This document shows positions 16,217 to 25,200 of a DNA stretch of 42,088 nucleotides, piece by piece. The position numbers and the translations under genes are program-made. The notes under the pieces are model-generated. The model saw nothing but the letters and a program-made list of their open reading frames with translations, ran no database searches and was not told the origin of the DNA. Every line of letters starts with the position of its first letter. Position 1 is the stretch's first letter. The stretch lies in assembly GCA_028819255.1 (NCBI GenBank), contig JAPPMB010000010.1, positions 1 to 42,088 of the forward strand, written 5' to 3'. This DNA is from Bryobacterales bacterium (GTDB lineage: Bacteria > Acidobacteriota > Terriglobia > Bryobacterales > UBA6623).

Positions 16217-17719
16217 ATGAGAGATCCACAGAATGTCCGCGACCGTCAGAGAGAAACAAACTGGCTCACATACCCTACGCATGGTCGCTTCATGTTTCGC
16301 AATATCGGTCCGATCCACCACGCAGAGATGGAACTGGGCGACCTTACCATTATTGCCGGGCATAATAATACAGGAAAGACCTATTTGGCATACTCGATCT
16401 ACGGCTTTCTTAAGTCATGGAATCAATCACCACATCTATACACTGACATCGCCTACAATCAGGATTTGAGTACATCCCAACCGCGGCCAACATCCCAAGA
16501 ACAACTATTGACTATTGACAGACTTCTCGCAACTACCTCCGTGGAGGGTCATGCGAGAGAATCCATGAGTGATGAGCAGTGGAACCGGGATCGCCGAACT
16601 ATTTCTAACGAATTCTCGCGTCACTTTTCTAAGGATATCTTACCGGATATCTTTAGTGTCTCACCCGAAGTATTCAAGAACTCATCGGTCACTATCGATC
16701 TATTCGATACATCTATATCGGAGATTAGATCGTTGCAAGTTCTACCATCAGGTTCAAGGATGTACTTTTCTATCCGTGACCATTCTATCACACTCCAAAG
16801 TGAAGGTCGTAAGCAGCCGATTGACACGATCTCTAGCTACCAATACATGCGTGATTACTATATCAAGACACTGTTTCCGGAGTTTCAACACGAGACTACA
16901 GTATTTTCATCTGAGCGGTTTAGTATTTCTCTATTTTACCGGGAACTTGATTTTACAAGGAATCACCTTATCAGCTTGATACAGAGAATTCGACATCGCA
17001 ATAGTCGTAAAGGCTATTCAGATCGCATACTCTCTGATCTAATTCATACGGGGACGAGCCAGTATGCACGTCCGATTAGAGACAACATAGACTATACACG
17101 GAGTATTCCAGATGCTCTAAGAAAACAAAGTGATGTATATGGCGAGAAGTTGCATTCGGAGATTGAGCAGATAGTGAAAGGATCTTTCGTTAGTGAAAAG
17201 GGAGATCTGAGATTCAAGTCGACATCTGATCGTAAGCAGAAATTTGATCTTCCGTTGCACATGGCTTCATCTTCAGCACGTGGAATGTCTGATCTCTATT
17301 TCTTTCTTCGTCACGTCGCAAGATATCATCAGCTCTTGATAATTGACGAACCAGAGAGCCATCTTGATACTGTCAATCAAGTGCTGCTTGCACGGCTCCT
17401 GTCTCATTTTGTAAGATCAGGCATAAGAGTCTTGATTACTACCCACAGTGATTACCTATTGAAGGAGGTAAATAATTTAATTATGTTGAATTCTGAATTT
17501 AAGGATAAGGAGGAGATTATGCAGGATCTAGAGTATTCAAAGCATGATATGCTTGATCCGAGAGGGATACGAGGGTATATTGCTGAGGATCGTAGTTTAA
17601 CTCAGTGTAAGATCGATGAGTATGGCGTGGATTGGCCGGTATTCGATAGCACAATCGACAAGATTAATCGGACATCTAATGAACTTTCCTACAGAATTAG
17701 AGGACAGACAATAGATTGA
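16217..17719 (+). CDS. ABC/OLD-type ATPase of a putative two-gene defence cassette
   Basis: About 500 residues. Walker A is GHNNTGKT (48-55) right after NIGPIHHAEMELGDLTIIA, the RecF/OLD-like (AAA15/21) N-terminus. After a ~300-residue helical insert come an ABC signature-like SSSARGMSDLYFFLRH, Walker B LLIIDEPESHLD (Asp377-Glu378, D-loop SHLD) and a switch His in ITTHSDYLLKEVNNLI. No TOPRIM domain follows, so any nuclease must be in trans. The stop overlaps the next gene's ATG by one base (TGATG). The start is uncertain: GTG 16184, ATG 16217 and ATG 16292 are in frame, none with a strong ribosome-binding site. The gene is clearly AT-richer than all neighbours, a sign of recent transfer. The architecture resembles ATPases of Septu, PARIS and Gabija-type phage defence, but I cannot assign it to one. 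Confidence 0.85.
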   Translation: MRDPQNVRDRQRETNWLTYPTHGRFMFRNIGPIHHAEMELGDLTIIAGHNNTGKTYLAYSIYGFLKSWNQSPHLYTDIAYNQDLSTSQPRPTSQEQLLTIDRLLATTSVEGHARESMSDEQWNRDRRTISNEFSRHFSKDILPDIFSVSPEVFKNSSVTIDLFDTSISEIRSLQVLPSGSRMYFSIRDHSITLQSEGRKQPIDTISSYQYMRDYYIKTLFPEFQHETTVFSSERFSISLFYRELDFTRNHLISLIQRIRHRNSRKGYSDRILSDLIHTGTSQYARPIRDNIDYTRSIPDALRKQSDVYGEKLHSEIEQIVKGSFVSEKGDLRFKSTSDRKQKFDLPLHMASSSARGMSDLYFFLRHVARYHQLLIIDEPESHLDTVNQVLLARLLSHFVRSGIRVLITTHSDYLLKEVNNLIMLNSEFKDKEEIMQDLEYSKHDMLDPRGIRGYIAEDRSLTQCKIDEYGVDWPVFDSTIDKINRTSNELSYRIRGQTID

Positions 17720-18309
17720 TGGTTTCACTAGAATCGGGCTTACAGGCTGTCATGAAGTCGACGGTAATCGTCAGAACCTCCAACAGTGACAAGATTATGC
17801 TTTGTGAACGCCAAGCACAGATGTCTGTGGAAGTGACTTCAGGTCGCATTCGGGTAGCTGCGTTGAATATGAGCAAAATTCGTCACCTATCGGCAATAGT
17901 CGAGCATTCTGGATTGAACCGGGTCTGCGATTATCTATTGGTAGCTAGTGTTCATGGAACATGTCATGCTGTGTTAATTGAGCTCAAGAAGACTCTCGGA
18001 TCTCGTGATAAATCTCGAGATCAGCTTAGGAGGTCACTGCCAATAGTAAAGTACCTGGTGTCAGTAGTAGAGGTCCAATATGAACAAGATATTACCGAAT
18101 TGGAAATCAGCTACGTGTCGATTTTCGAAAGAATCAGTCCTCGATTCGATAAACAGCATCTGCGAGTGCCCAAACGGAGTCTGATCGAGAGTGAAGACTG
18201 GAAATCGATCAAGATCAGGAAGTTTCTCGGACCTCGACTATATCTTGAGGACTTGATATCGGCTGCGGTGCCGGCATCACCCGATTCAACGGCTGGTCGG
18301 CGAACTTGA
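17719..18309 (+). CDS. Putative PD-(D/E)XK-like partner of the ATPase
   Basis: 196-residue protein translated by TGATG coupling from the ATPase gene. I do not recognise a named family. A possible PD-(D/E)XK nuclease core is visible: Asp71 in RVCDYLLVA, then HAVLIELKKTL with Glu88-x-Lys90, and a following helix SRDQLRRSLPIVKYL with a Gln where such nucleases often have one. The N-terminal ~65 residues are beta-rich and the C-terminal ~60 residues have no motif. No signal peptide or membrane segment. The base composition matches the ATPase and differs from the flanking genes, so the two entered together. Likely role: effector nuclease controlled by the ATPase (inference). It ends 105 bases before the stop of the convergent res gene. 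Confidence 0.75.
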   Translation: MVSLESGLQAVMKSTVIVRTSNSDKIMLCERQAQMSVEVTSGRIRVAALNMSKIRHLSAIVEHSGLNRVCDYLLVASVHGTCHAVLIELKKTLGSRDKSRDQLRRSLPIVKYLVSVVEVQYEQDITELEISYVSIFERISPRFDKQHLRVPKRSLIESEDWKSIKIRKFLGPRLYLEDLISAAVPASPDSTAGRRT

Positions 18310-18414
18310 GGCAGACTTTTCTACTTTGCCATGCTATCACCTAGCAGTGAGGTGCGCGGGTGTTGGCAGCCTTGCTTCGATGTCTTCCCAAGCTTCTAGA
18401 GAGACCGGTGCGTT

Positions 18415-21222
18415 TCAGAGGTCAGCGCGAGAGTGGCGGGCGAGGATCCCGTGAATGTCGCCCGGAGTCGTCGAGACATCCCAAGCCCAGCGTCCGAATC
18501 CGCCATGGGTGTTGACGGCGTTCACCCATTCCGCCAGGAAGTTGCGCTTGGTTCGGTCACGGTCGGTGTCTTGGCCCTTGGTCTCCAGCACCAGCATATC
18601 GCCCGACATAAGACGGATCAGGAAGTCCGGACGGTATTTCCGTACCACGCCTCGGTGGACGTAGAAGACCTCGAAGCCGAGATGGTCATTCTTCACCCAA
18701 GCGTCAACTTCCGAGGCGTGATCGAGCTCGAAGGCGTCCGACGCTTCCCACGTACTGTCGTAGACGCAGAAGTTGATGTGGCTGCGGGCCGCGGGCGCAC
18801 ACGGCTTGCCTGTGAACCAGGTACGCATGTCGCCAGTGGCTCGGATCGGCCGATCCCGGTCGAAGACGGGCTCGAGTCTAGCCGTGTTCTCGTGGCGAAT
18901 TGCTTCCCAAATGTGCTGCACCACCTTGGCCATGTTGAGCGTGATGACGAGACGGCGCTTCAGATCGTCTAGGCCGAACAGAGAGGGAGAAATGTCGATC
19001 TTGCCTGACCGGATGAACTGTTCAACGAGCCGTACAAGTTGCGCAAGCAGAAACGTCCGGTCTCCCGGCCAGTTCTGCTGCATGTTGTCGTACACGTCTC
19101 GGGCGGTCTCGAAGACGATGCGCTGAGTGCGAAATTCGCGGGCGAGGTCTTGCAGATCTATGGAGTTGATCTTGCTAGTGTCAGGTTTGCCGTCGATCGT
19201 GGGGGCGAGTTCCGCGAGCTTCGCGGTTTGGGCGGCATCGAGTTCCAGAGTGCTCAGGCGATTCCAATCGAGGGACAGGCGCGGGCGGTAGGTGTGGTTG
19301 ATGCGCACAACGTTGGGCCAAGAGATTGCGAAATCCTGCTTCGCCGATACCGGCTCGATCGCGGTCTTGGGGGGCGGAGGCGGAGGCGGGCCGTTCTCCC
19401 GGCCCTCGTGAGGCAGGAAGGTGAAGGGCACGCCAAAGACGTTGACGTGTTCCGACTCGAACAGTCCTGTCGAGGGATTGACGTCGTAGGACGTGCGGCG
19501 AAGGCCTCGTCCCACCACCTGTTCACACAGAAGCTGGCTCGTGAAGGCACGGAGGCCCATGATGTGGGTTACGGTCTTGGCGTCCCATCCCTCCGACAGC
19601 ATCCCTACCGAAATCACGTTCTGAATCCGCTCGCCCGCGTGTCCAGGCCGACCCACGGTATCCACCTGGCGGCGCAACAGTTCGGCCTGCTGCTTCTTGG
19701 TCAACTTTCGACTGCGGCCATTTGACGACGTGGTCCGCGCATCTTCAGTCGCGATCTTGGCGATTGGCTCCTCTGCCGATTCGGCCGTCGCGAGAACCTT
19801 CGAGTCAATATGCAGCGTGCGTTCTGGGTCACAGAGTTCGTCGATGCGAACGCGGTTGCGGTCGAACGCGTGCTTGATCCGGGCAGCCGTCTCGGTGCGG
19901 TTGGCGACGGTGATCATCACGGGGGGCGTGGCGCTGCCCCGTTTCTCCCACTCCTTTGCGGTCTCGCGCCAGTCGTAGCCGAGCAGGTAGTATCCGTTCG
20001 TCACCAGGTCCGGCAACGGCTCTTCCGGCTTGGCCTTCCGGTTCAGGTCGTCCTTGACATCGGGGTCGTTATAGATGTGGTAGAGGCGTGACTTGTAGGT
20101 CTTAGCGTCAGGAACAGCGTCGTCGCGGATCACCACTCTGGGCGTCTTCACGAGACCTGACTCGATGGCGTCGTTCAGGCCGAAGTCGCTCACGATCCAG
20201 CCGAACAGCGCCTCCTCCGGATTCCGCCTGCCCGACGGCACAAATGGCGTCGCGGAAAAGTCGTAGCAGGTGAGAATGCCCCGCGCACGGTGAATGCGGT
20301 CCAACCCGCCCACCCACTTTGTTGCTTCCTCGACGGTGCTCTTGGTGAGACCCCTGGCCTTGCCTCCGGCTGGAACGCGCCATGCATGATGCGCCTCGTC
20401 GTTCACGACCAGCAGGTTCCGCGCTCTCGCCATCTCGCCGAGCACGTCCCGGACGTAGGCTTCGTTGCTCTTGGCACCGCGCTTGTCGACGCCCCGCTTC
20501 TTGGCGATCCGTTCGTCCGTCTCCCAGTTGAGCGCGTGCCAGTTGCGGATCACAACCTTGCCCCGGCGCAGCTTGTCGAGCAGCGCCGGAGGCACGACGC
20601 GGAACGCCTCATAGTAGTTCTCGGTATGGGAAGGCCCGAGAACGGCCAGGCGGCTCCTAACCGTGAGGCCGGGGGCAACCACAAGAACATTCTTCGCGAA
20701 CCGGGCATCGCGCGGGTTCGCCACCTTATTGAGGACGTTCCACGCGATAACCATGGCCATGACGACGGTCTTGCCCGAGCCGGTTGCCATCTTGGCGCAG
20801 AGCCGCTTGAGTGCGCCACCATCCGAAGGGATGTCCACGCCAACCCGCTCGGCTGGTGGGGCTTCGGTGAGCCAGATGAGCGTTTCAGCCGCCTCCATCT
20901 GACAGAAGAAAAACCGTCGGCTTTCGAACTCCTCAGGATCGTTCCAGTGCTCGATCAACCGCTTGGTGATGCCCGTCACGCCAGGATAGCCCCTGGCCCG
21001 CCACGCACTGACGCGGCCTCGGATTTGGTTGACGAGTGGAATCTCACGGAACACGCCGGGATCGTCGAACGCTTTCGCGTCTCGGGACGCCACCACGTAT
21101 CCCGCTGGCCTGCGACCATCCTCAAGATCAAACAGGCGCGTGGCCCTGTCATACCGCCAATGCCGGGTCGGCTCCACGTAGGGGGAGTTGACGATCAGCC
21201 GGTCGATGGTCGCTTGGGGCAC
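18415..21222 (-). CDS. res: Type III restriction enzyme Res-like helicase-nuclease
   Basis: 935 residues from a GTG whose G is shared with the hepT stop (TAGTG); GGAG lies nine bases upstream and VPQATIDRLIVNSPY is the family-type N-terminus. Superfamily 2 helicase motifs are complete: Walker A ATGSGKT (146-152), DEAH (275-278), SAT (323-325) and QVVGRGLRR (motif VI). A C-terminal PD-(D/E)XK nuclease is visible as YRPDFLIRL...LVLETKG (Asp866, Glu880, Lys882). With the upstream methyltransferase it should form a Type III-like restriction-modification system cutting unmethylated invading DNA. It is the last gene of the mod-mntA-hepT-res operon. No frameshift seen; probably functional. Confidence 0.9.
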   Translation of the reverse strand: MPQATIDRLIVNSPYVEPTRHWRYDRATRLFDLEDGRRPAGYVVASRDAKAFDDPGVFREIPLVNQIRGRVSAWRARGYPGVTGITKRLIEHWNDPEEFESRRFFFCQMEAAETLIWLTEAPPAERVGVDIPSDGGALKRLCAKMATGSGKTVVMAMVIAWNVLNKVANPRDARFAKNVLVVAPGLTVRSRLAVLGPSHTENYYEAFRVVPPALLDKLRRGKVVIRNWHALNWETDERIAKKRGVDKRGAKSNEAYVRDVLGEMARARNLLVVNDEAHHAWRVPAGGKARGLTKSTVEEATKWVGGLDRIHRARGILTCYDFSATPFVPSGRRNPEEALFGWIVSDFGLNDAIESGLVKTPRVVIRDDAVPDAKTYKSRLYHIYNDPDVKDDLNRKAKPEEPLPDLVTNGYYLLGYDWRETAKEWEKRGSATPPVMITVANRTETAARIKHAFDRNRVRIDELCDPERTLHIDSKVLATAESAEEPIAKIATEDARTTSSNGRSRKLTKKQQAELLRRQVDTVGRPGHAGERIQNVISVGMLSEGWDAKTVTHIMGLRAFTSQLLCEQVVGRGLRRTSYDVNPSTGLFESEHVNVFGVPFTFLPHEGRENGPPPPPPPKTAIEPVSAKQDFAISWPNVVRINHTYRPRLSLDWNRLSTLELDAAQTAKLAELAPTIDGKPDTSKINSIDLQDLAREFRTQRIVFETARDVYDNMQQNWPGDRTFLLAQLVRLVEQFIRSGKIDISPSLFGLDDLKRRLVITLNMAKVVQHIWEAIRHENTARLEPVFDRDRPIRATGDMRTWFTGKPCAPAARSHINFCVYDSTWEASDAFELDHASEVDAWVKNDHLGFEVFYVHRGVVRKYRPDFLIRLMSGDMLVLETKGQDTDRDRTKRNFLAEWVNAVNTHGGFGRWAWDVSTTPGDIHGILARHSRADL

Positions 21223-21566
21223 TATCCTGCCTCCGGCGAAGCTAGGGGCTCCAATCGGTCTGTCAGGGCCGGACGGTGGTGGCGAACCGTATCCCAGATG
21301 AGCGGAAGGTCGATGGAAGAGTAGACATCGACGAGACGATTGCGCATGCAGACGATCTCCCACCGAGGGATGTACGGGTACAGCCGCAACGTGTCGCTGC
21401 CTACCTGCGCGGCAGCCTGGCCAACGATCGCCACCGAATCGAGGGCCGAGAGCTGGGTCCGTCGGCCCTGCGTGAAGTCTTCAAAGGACAGGTCTTCCGT
21501 GGAAGACAACGCATCGCGGGCGGCAATCGGCATGTCCAGCAGATAAGCCAAGTCTTTACGCGGCAT
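21222..21566 (-). CDS. hepT: HepT-like toxin with His-to-Asp change
   Basis: 114-residue HEPN-domain protein of the HepT (DUF86) family, ending MRNRLVDVYSSIDLPLIWDTV. Known HepT ribonucleases carry R-x4-H-x-Y; here the motif is Arg75-N-R-L-V-Asp80-V-Tyr82, so the catalytic His is replaced by Asp (GAT, bases 21327-21329), while the Arg and the Tyr that is AMPylated by MntA are kept. This may be an inactive or altered toxin. It overlaps mntA by 11 bases and shares a base with the res start. Location inside a restriction-modification operon suggests addiction or regulation of that operon. Family assignment strong, activity doubtful. Confidence 0.9.
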   Translation of the reverse strand: MPRKDLAYLLDMPIAARDALSSTEDLSFEDFTQGRRTQLSALDSVAIVGQAAAQVGSDTLRLYPYIPRWEIVCMRNRLVDVYSSIDLPLIWDTVRHHRPALTDRLEPLASPEAG

Positions 21567-21918
21567 AGACTATCCGCGCGGATCCTAGGATCGCCTTCCG
21601 GCGAATGTAGTTTCGGCTCCCCTTGATCGCTGGGCGATGCACCAGATCAACCCTCCGGCCGAGCAACTCGGCCAGTTCCCGCTCCATTTCGGCGAACCCG
21701 AACAGGCCCGGTGTCCGTTGCGTTCTGAACCGAACAAGGATGTCGATGTCGCTGTCCGGCCCGAAGTCATCGCGCAGAACGGAACCGAACAGTGCCAGTT
21801 CCTGCAGCTGCCAGCGGTCGCAGAATGCCTCGATGGTGCTCATGGGCACACCGATTCGGGCAGCCAGCCGCTCGCGGTCTTCGATGGTTCGTGTTGTCGA
21901 GTCGACTGGGAGCTGCAT
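21556..21918 (-). CDS. mntA: MntA-like nucleotidyltransferase antitoxin
   Basis: 120-residue minimal nucleotidyltransferase. The signature is G45-S46-x10-D57-x-D59 (FGSVLRDDFGPDSDIDILV), with the third Asp at 91 (RRVDLVHRPAI), so the active site is complete. In characterised MntA-HepT pairs this enzyme AMPylates the Tyr of HepT and so neutralises it. The start ATG overlaps the mod stop by one base (TAATG) and the end overlaps hepT by 11 bases, indicating tight coupling. About 40 extra N-terminal residues (MQLPVDSTTRTIEDRERLA) precede the nucleotidyltransferase core. Confidence 0.92.
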   Translation of the reverse strand: MQLPVDSTTRTIEDRERLAARIGVPMSTIEAFCDRWQLQELALFGSVLRDDFGPDSDIDILVRFRTQRTPGLFGFAEMERELAELLGRRVDLVHRPAIKGSRNYIRRKAILGSARIVYAA

Positions 21919-24488
21919 TACACCAACTCCACGATCTTGAGGCTTTCGACACCCCGGTCATCCACGATCTTTACGGCCGCACGCTCGTGCTCGCCGGGCT
22001 CGAAGGGCAGCGAGACGGTGCCCCGGTAGGCTTCCATCCGAGTCGCGTCGATTTCTGCCTTGAGGCTTCGCGCCAGCTTGGCCCACCCCTCCTTGGCACT
22101 GGCCATCGGGAAGAACACCTGGCGAGGGAAGAGGCTTCGCCCGTCGTAGTTGGGATCGAGCATCCAGATGGCGATCCGGTAAGCGTCCCCGGACTCGACA
22201 TTGCCGGTCTTGGTGTTGTAGTAGTCAAAGCCTTGCACCCGGACGCGAAACTTACCTTCGTCCTCGCCGTGGGAGACGCGCTCCAACTCCACATCGGGCT
22301 GGCCAATGAGCCAGAAGCTCTCGTTGCTCGCCCGCTTCTTCTTGAGGTCGTCGGTCAACAGGTCCGCGTTCATCTGCGCCTTGAGCAAGGTCATGCCGGG
22401 CCAGTTCGTCTCGTCAATGTCCTTTGAGGCCTCAGGGTCAAACTGGAAGGCCGCAAAGACTATGACGCTAGGTCGGGGAACCATGTGCGATGCTTCCTCG
22501 ATCGCCCGCGCCACCTGCCGTTGCTCCATCGGCGCATGATCCGGGCCAAACGACACTACTGCCCGCATGCCAACGGCGGCATCACGCGAGACTAGCGCCG
22601 CAATTTCGTCAGGCTTCGTCTCGCCCTCGGCGTGAAGGTGTTTCTGGCCGGGCAACGGCTCCAAGCGAGCAAACTTGATGCGTTGGCCGGCCTTACCGCG
22701 AATGCCGGTCTTCAAGAGCTCGTCGCGCCAGTCTCCTTGCCGAATCGTGGGTCCGGTGCGTGCAACCGAGGTATCGGCCGGTAGCACCTCACCTTCGGCG
22801 ACATCATCGATCTGGAGCACTGACGGCGCGGGGACGGCTTCAATGGTGAAGGGACCAGTGACGCGGGCCTTGGACCGGTCGGGTCGAGGCTGGTCGTACA
22901 GCACGACTTCAGCACGAGGCTCATCGTATGCGAGCGTCTTCGCCGAAACCCTAGGAACGCCTCGGTACCGAAACCCGCTCCCAACCCCCTCATCGGGACA
23001 GGCCAAGTCGTAGTACTCAAAGTTCGCCGTCATGAGGCGCTGTTTGGCCAACGCGGTCGCTACACGCGACGTGTCACAGGTGATCCAGCGCCTCCCCCAT
23101 TGCTCCGCAACGTATGCGGTGGTTCCGCTACCGCAGGTCGGATCGAAGACTAGATCGCCTGGGTCTGTGGTCATCAGGATGCAGCGCTGAATTATCTTGG
23201 TGGCCGTTTCAACCACGTAGCGCTTTCCAGAGGGCGACATCGGCGCGGGCCAGATGTTGTTGATTCTACGTCCGGGAACTTCTTCTTCATACTTCTTCCA
23301 ACTGAGTGATCCTTGGCCCGTTTGCGCCCTAAGCCTGCCCAAGACGGCAAGCCTGTCAAGACCATCAACTGACACGCGCCATTGCTGGCCGTTGGGACAT
23401 TGAAAGACGCGGCCGTCCCATGCATAGGGGTCGGATCGGCCGGTTGTTGAAGTCCCCCGAGACACCAAGGGCATTCGTCGAAAAATGCGTGCGCCTCCCG
23501 GCACGAAGCGGCTTGGGTCGAGCCGTTCATTGGGAGTCAGTGCTCGGCATGTCCCGTCCGCCAGTTCAACCATTGCATAGGAACTAAAGAACTCAATGAT
23601 TTGACGCCGGGTGAGCGACTCATACAATTGCCGGTACTTGGACTGTTTGCGATCCTTCGCGTACCAGAGCAAATAGTCTGCGACCTGCGGCAGAGTGCTT
23701 GCCGAACTGCCGCCGGTGGTCGCGTAAGAGATGGTCGCCATTCGGTTTTCCGCGCCGAATATGTCGTCCATAACGACACTGACCCGATGGACGTTCTCGT
23801 CGCCGATCTGCACGAAACAGCTTCCTTTCTCATGCAAGAGTTCGCGTGCCAGCAACAGGCGGTCCCGCAGATAGGAGAGATAGGAGTGAATACCAAGTTC
23901 CCAAGTGTCGCGGAACGCCCGAATCTGCTCGGGCTCGGCCGTCAGATCTGCATCCCGGCGATCGGTCACGTCGCGGCGGTTTACAAATGGTTGGAAGTTG
24001 GAGCCGTACCGGATGCCATAGGGCGGGTCCATGTAGACCATCTGGACCTGTCCCCCCAAACCCTCCTTCGCGATCATGCTGTTCATGACCAGAAGGCTGT
24101 CGCCCGCGATCAGCCGGTTGGTCCAGTTGTGCCGGTGCCTGTAGAACTCGATGGCCTGGCGTAGGGGCGGGTTCTCCTCCGGTGTCGCGAACAGCGACAT
24201 CTGCCGTTCGGCGCCGTTCCGCCTGCGTACTGCTTCGATGATCGTGCGCGGATCAATCCGCTCGTGGACATGCAGCGAGACCGTCGGCACCTCGAACGAA
24301 GTGTGCTCTGCCTTGCCGGACCAAGAGAGGTGAGGATCGAGATACGGATCATGGACGTAGGCCTTGTTGTCAGCGTCTCGATCCGTCTCCGGGGTGACCA
24401 AACCGACCGGCGGGTTGTTCACCCGGTTCTTGTCGGGATGCTCGTACGTGGCGATGTTTCGCCCCGCCTTGCTGCTTCGTCGCGCCAT
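21918..24488 (-). CDS. mod: Type III-like site-specific DNA methyltransferase
   Basis: 856-residue amino-methyltransferase. The catalytic motif DPPY is at 154-157 (QMVYMDPPYGIRYG) and the AdoMet-binding motif DPTCGSGTT follows near residue 450; this order is the beta class found in Type III Mod proteins. The region between holds the target-recognition part, and ~400 C-terminal residues form a large extra domain. The start MARRSSKAGRNIATYEHPDK was preferred over an in-frame ATG at 24560 because the extra 24 residues lack family character. First gene of the operon mod-mntA-hepT-res. It would methylate an adenine or cytosine in a short asymmetric site, protecting the host from Res. Confidence 0.92.
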   Translation of the reverse strand: MARRSSKAGRNIATYEHPDKNRVNNPPVGLVTPETDRDADNKAYVHDPYLDPHLSWSGKAEHTSFEVPTVSLHVHERIDPRTIIEAVRRRNGAERQMSLFATPEENPPLRQAIEFYRHRHNWTNRLIAGDSLLVMNSMIAKEGLGGQVQMVYMDPPYGIRYGSNFQPFVNRRDVTDRRDADLTAEPEQIRAFRDTWELGIHSYLSYLRDRLLLARELLHEKGSCFVQIGDENVHRVSVVMDDIFGAENRMATISYATTGGSSASTLPQVADYLLWYAKDRKQSKYRQLYESLTRRQIIEFFSSYAMVELADGTCRALTPNERLDPSRFVPGGARIFRRMPLVSRGTSTTGRSDPYAWDGRVFQCPNGQQWRVSVDGLDRLAVLGRLRAQTGQGSLSWKKYEEEVPGRRINNIWPAPMSPSGKRYVVETATKIIQRCILMTTDPGDLVFDPTCGSGTTAYVAEQWGRRWITCDTSRVATALAKQRLMTANFEYYDLACPDEGVGSGFRYRGVPRVSAKTLAYDEPRAEVVLYDQPRPDRSKARVTGPFTIEAVPAPSVLQIDDVAEGEVLPADTSVARTGPTIRQGDWRDELLKTGIRGKAGQRIKFARLEPLPGQKHLHAEGETKPDEIAALVSRDAAVGMRAVVSFGPDHAPMEQRQVARAIEEASHMVPRPSVIVFAAFQFDPEASKDIDETNWPGMTLLKAQMNADLLTDDLKKKRASNESFWLIGQPDVELERVSHGEDEGKFRVRVQGFDYYNTKTGNVESGDAYRIAIWMLDPNYDGRSLFPRQVFFPMASAKEGWAKLARSLKAEIDATRMEAYRGTVSLPFEPGEHERAAVKIVDDRGVESLKIVELV

Positions 24489-24999
24489 GATTGCCCTTGA
24501 GTGCCGGGCACCCGCCTGGATCGCCGGTGCCTCGCCGAATGCCTTCGAGAAACATAGCAAGTTTCGGTGGTTCCGTGCGAGCCATGAAGCGCCGGGTCTC
24601 GGCAGGTGACCGGATTCGCGCTAGCAGCCAAGCGGAGTATTGGCTTCACATGCCCGGCACGGTGTTGTCACACACGGCGATGTGCGGCGATCCAAACATC
24701 AAGACGCTTGGGCATCAGGGGAGCGGGGCGAGTCCCGCTCGCGAACTCCGCGGCGGCTTCCAAGGGATCGAAAGGGCGGGACTCGTCCTTCGCCGGCCCC
24801 AGGGTGCTACACGGGGTATGCAAGAACCGGTACGGCGTCACAAGCCCAACTCCCCCCATGCACAAAGGGGGCCAGGCGAACTCCTCGCCACCATGGGGGA
24901 GAGGACGCAAACGACGCATTCCGTGCCGACAGCCCGCAGGTCGGTTCGCATTCCAGGCTAGCCCGACGCTGCTGCCTTTCTCGCTAGAGTCGAAGGGCC
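24489..24999. other. Gene-free stretch upstream of mod
   Basis: 511 bases between the divergent mod operon and the MazE-like gene. Open frames exist on both strands but overlap each other and show no family pattern. It must contain the mod promoter. I saw no repeat, terminator or RNA structure strong enough to report. Confidence 0.45.
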
Positions 25000-25200
25000 A
25001 TGAGCATCGAAGTGGAACACCGGGATGGGGTCTTCGTGCCCCTGCAAGAGGTCCGGTCACCCACACCCGGCGAGGTCTACCAAGTCTTCTCAAAGAGCGA
25101 GCTGAAACGGCTTTCGGCAGACGTCCGGTGGTTGCAGGGTTCGGAGCGCAGCTTCAAGTTCTGGGAAAACGAAGAGGATGCCGTCTACGACAGCCTATAG
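25000..25200 (+). CDS. MazE-type antitoxin
   Basis: 66-residue small protein, MSIEVEHRDGVFVPLQEV followed by a helical part and the ending FKFWENEEDAVYDSL. An acidic F-W-x-N-E-E-D-x-V-Y tail is typical of antitoxins that precede MazF/PemK toxins. The toxin reading frame starts inside its last codons, the usual overlap. GAAGGG sits very close to the ATG. The gene is intact, while its toxin partner is frameshifted, so it is probably an orphan antitoxin. Symbol left empty because the antitoxin subfamily is uncertain. Confidence 0.75.
   Translation: MSIEVEHRDGVFVPLQEVRSPTPGEVYQVFSKSELKRLSADVRWLQGSERSFKFWENEEDAVYDSL

Noticed and set aside
20290..21324. 344-codon + strand open frame
   Set aside because: Antisense to the helicase motifs of res and the end of hepT.
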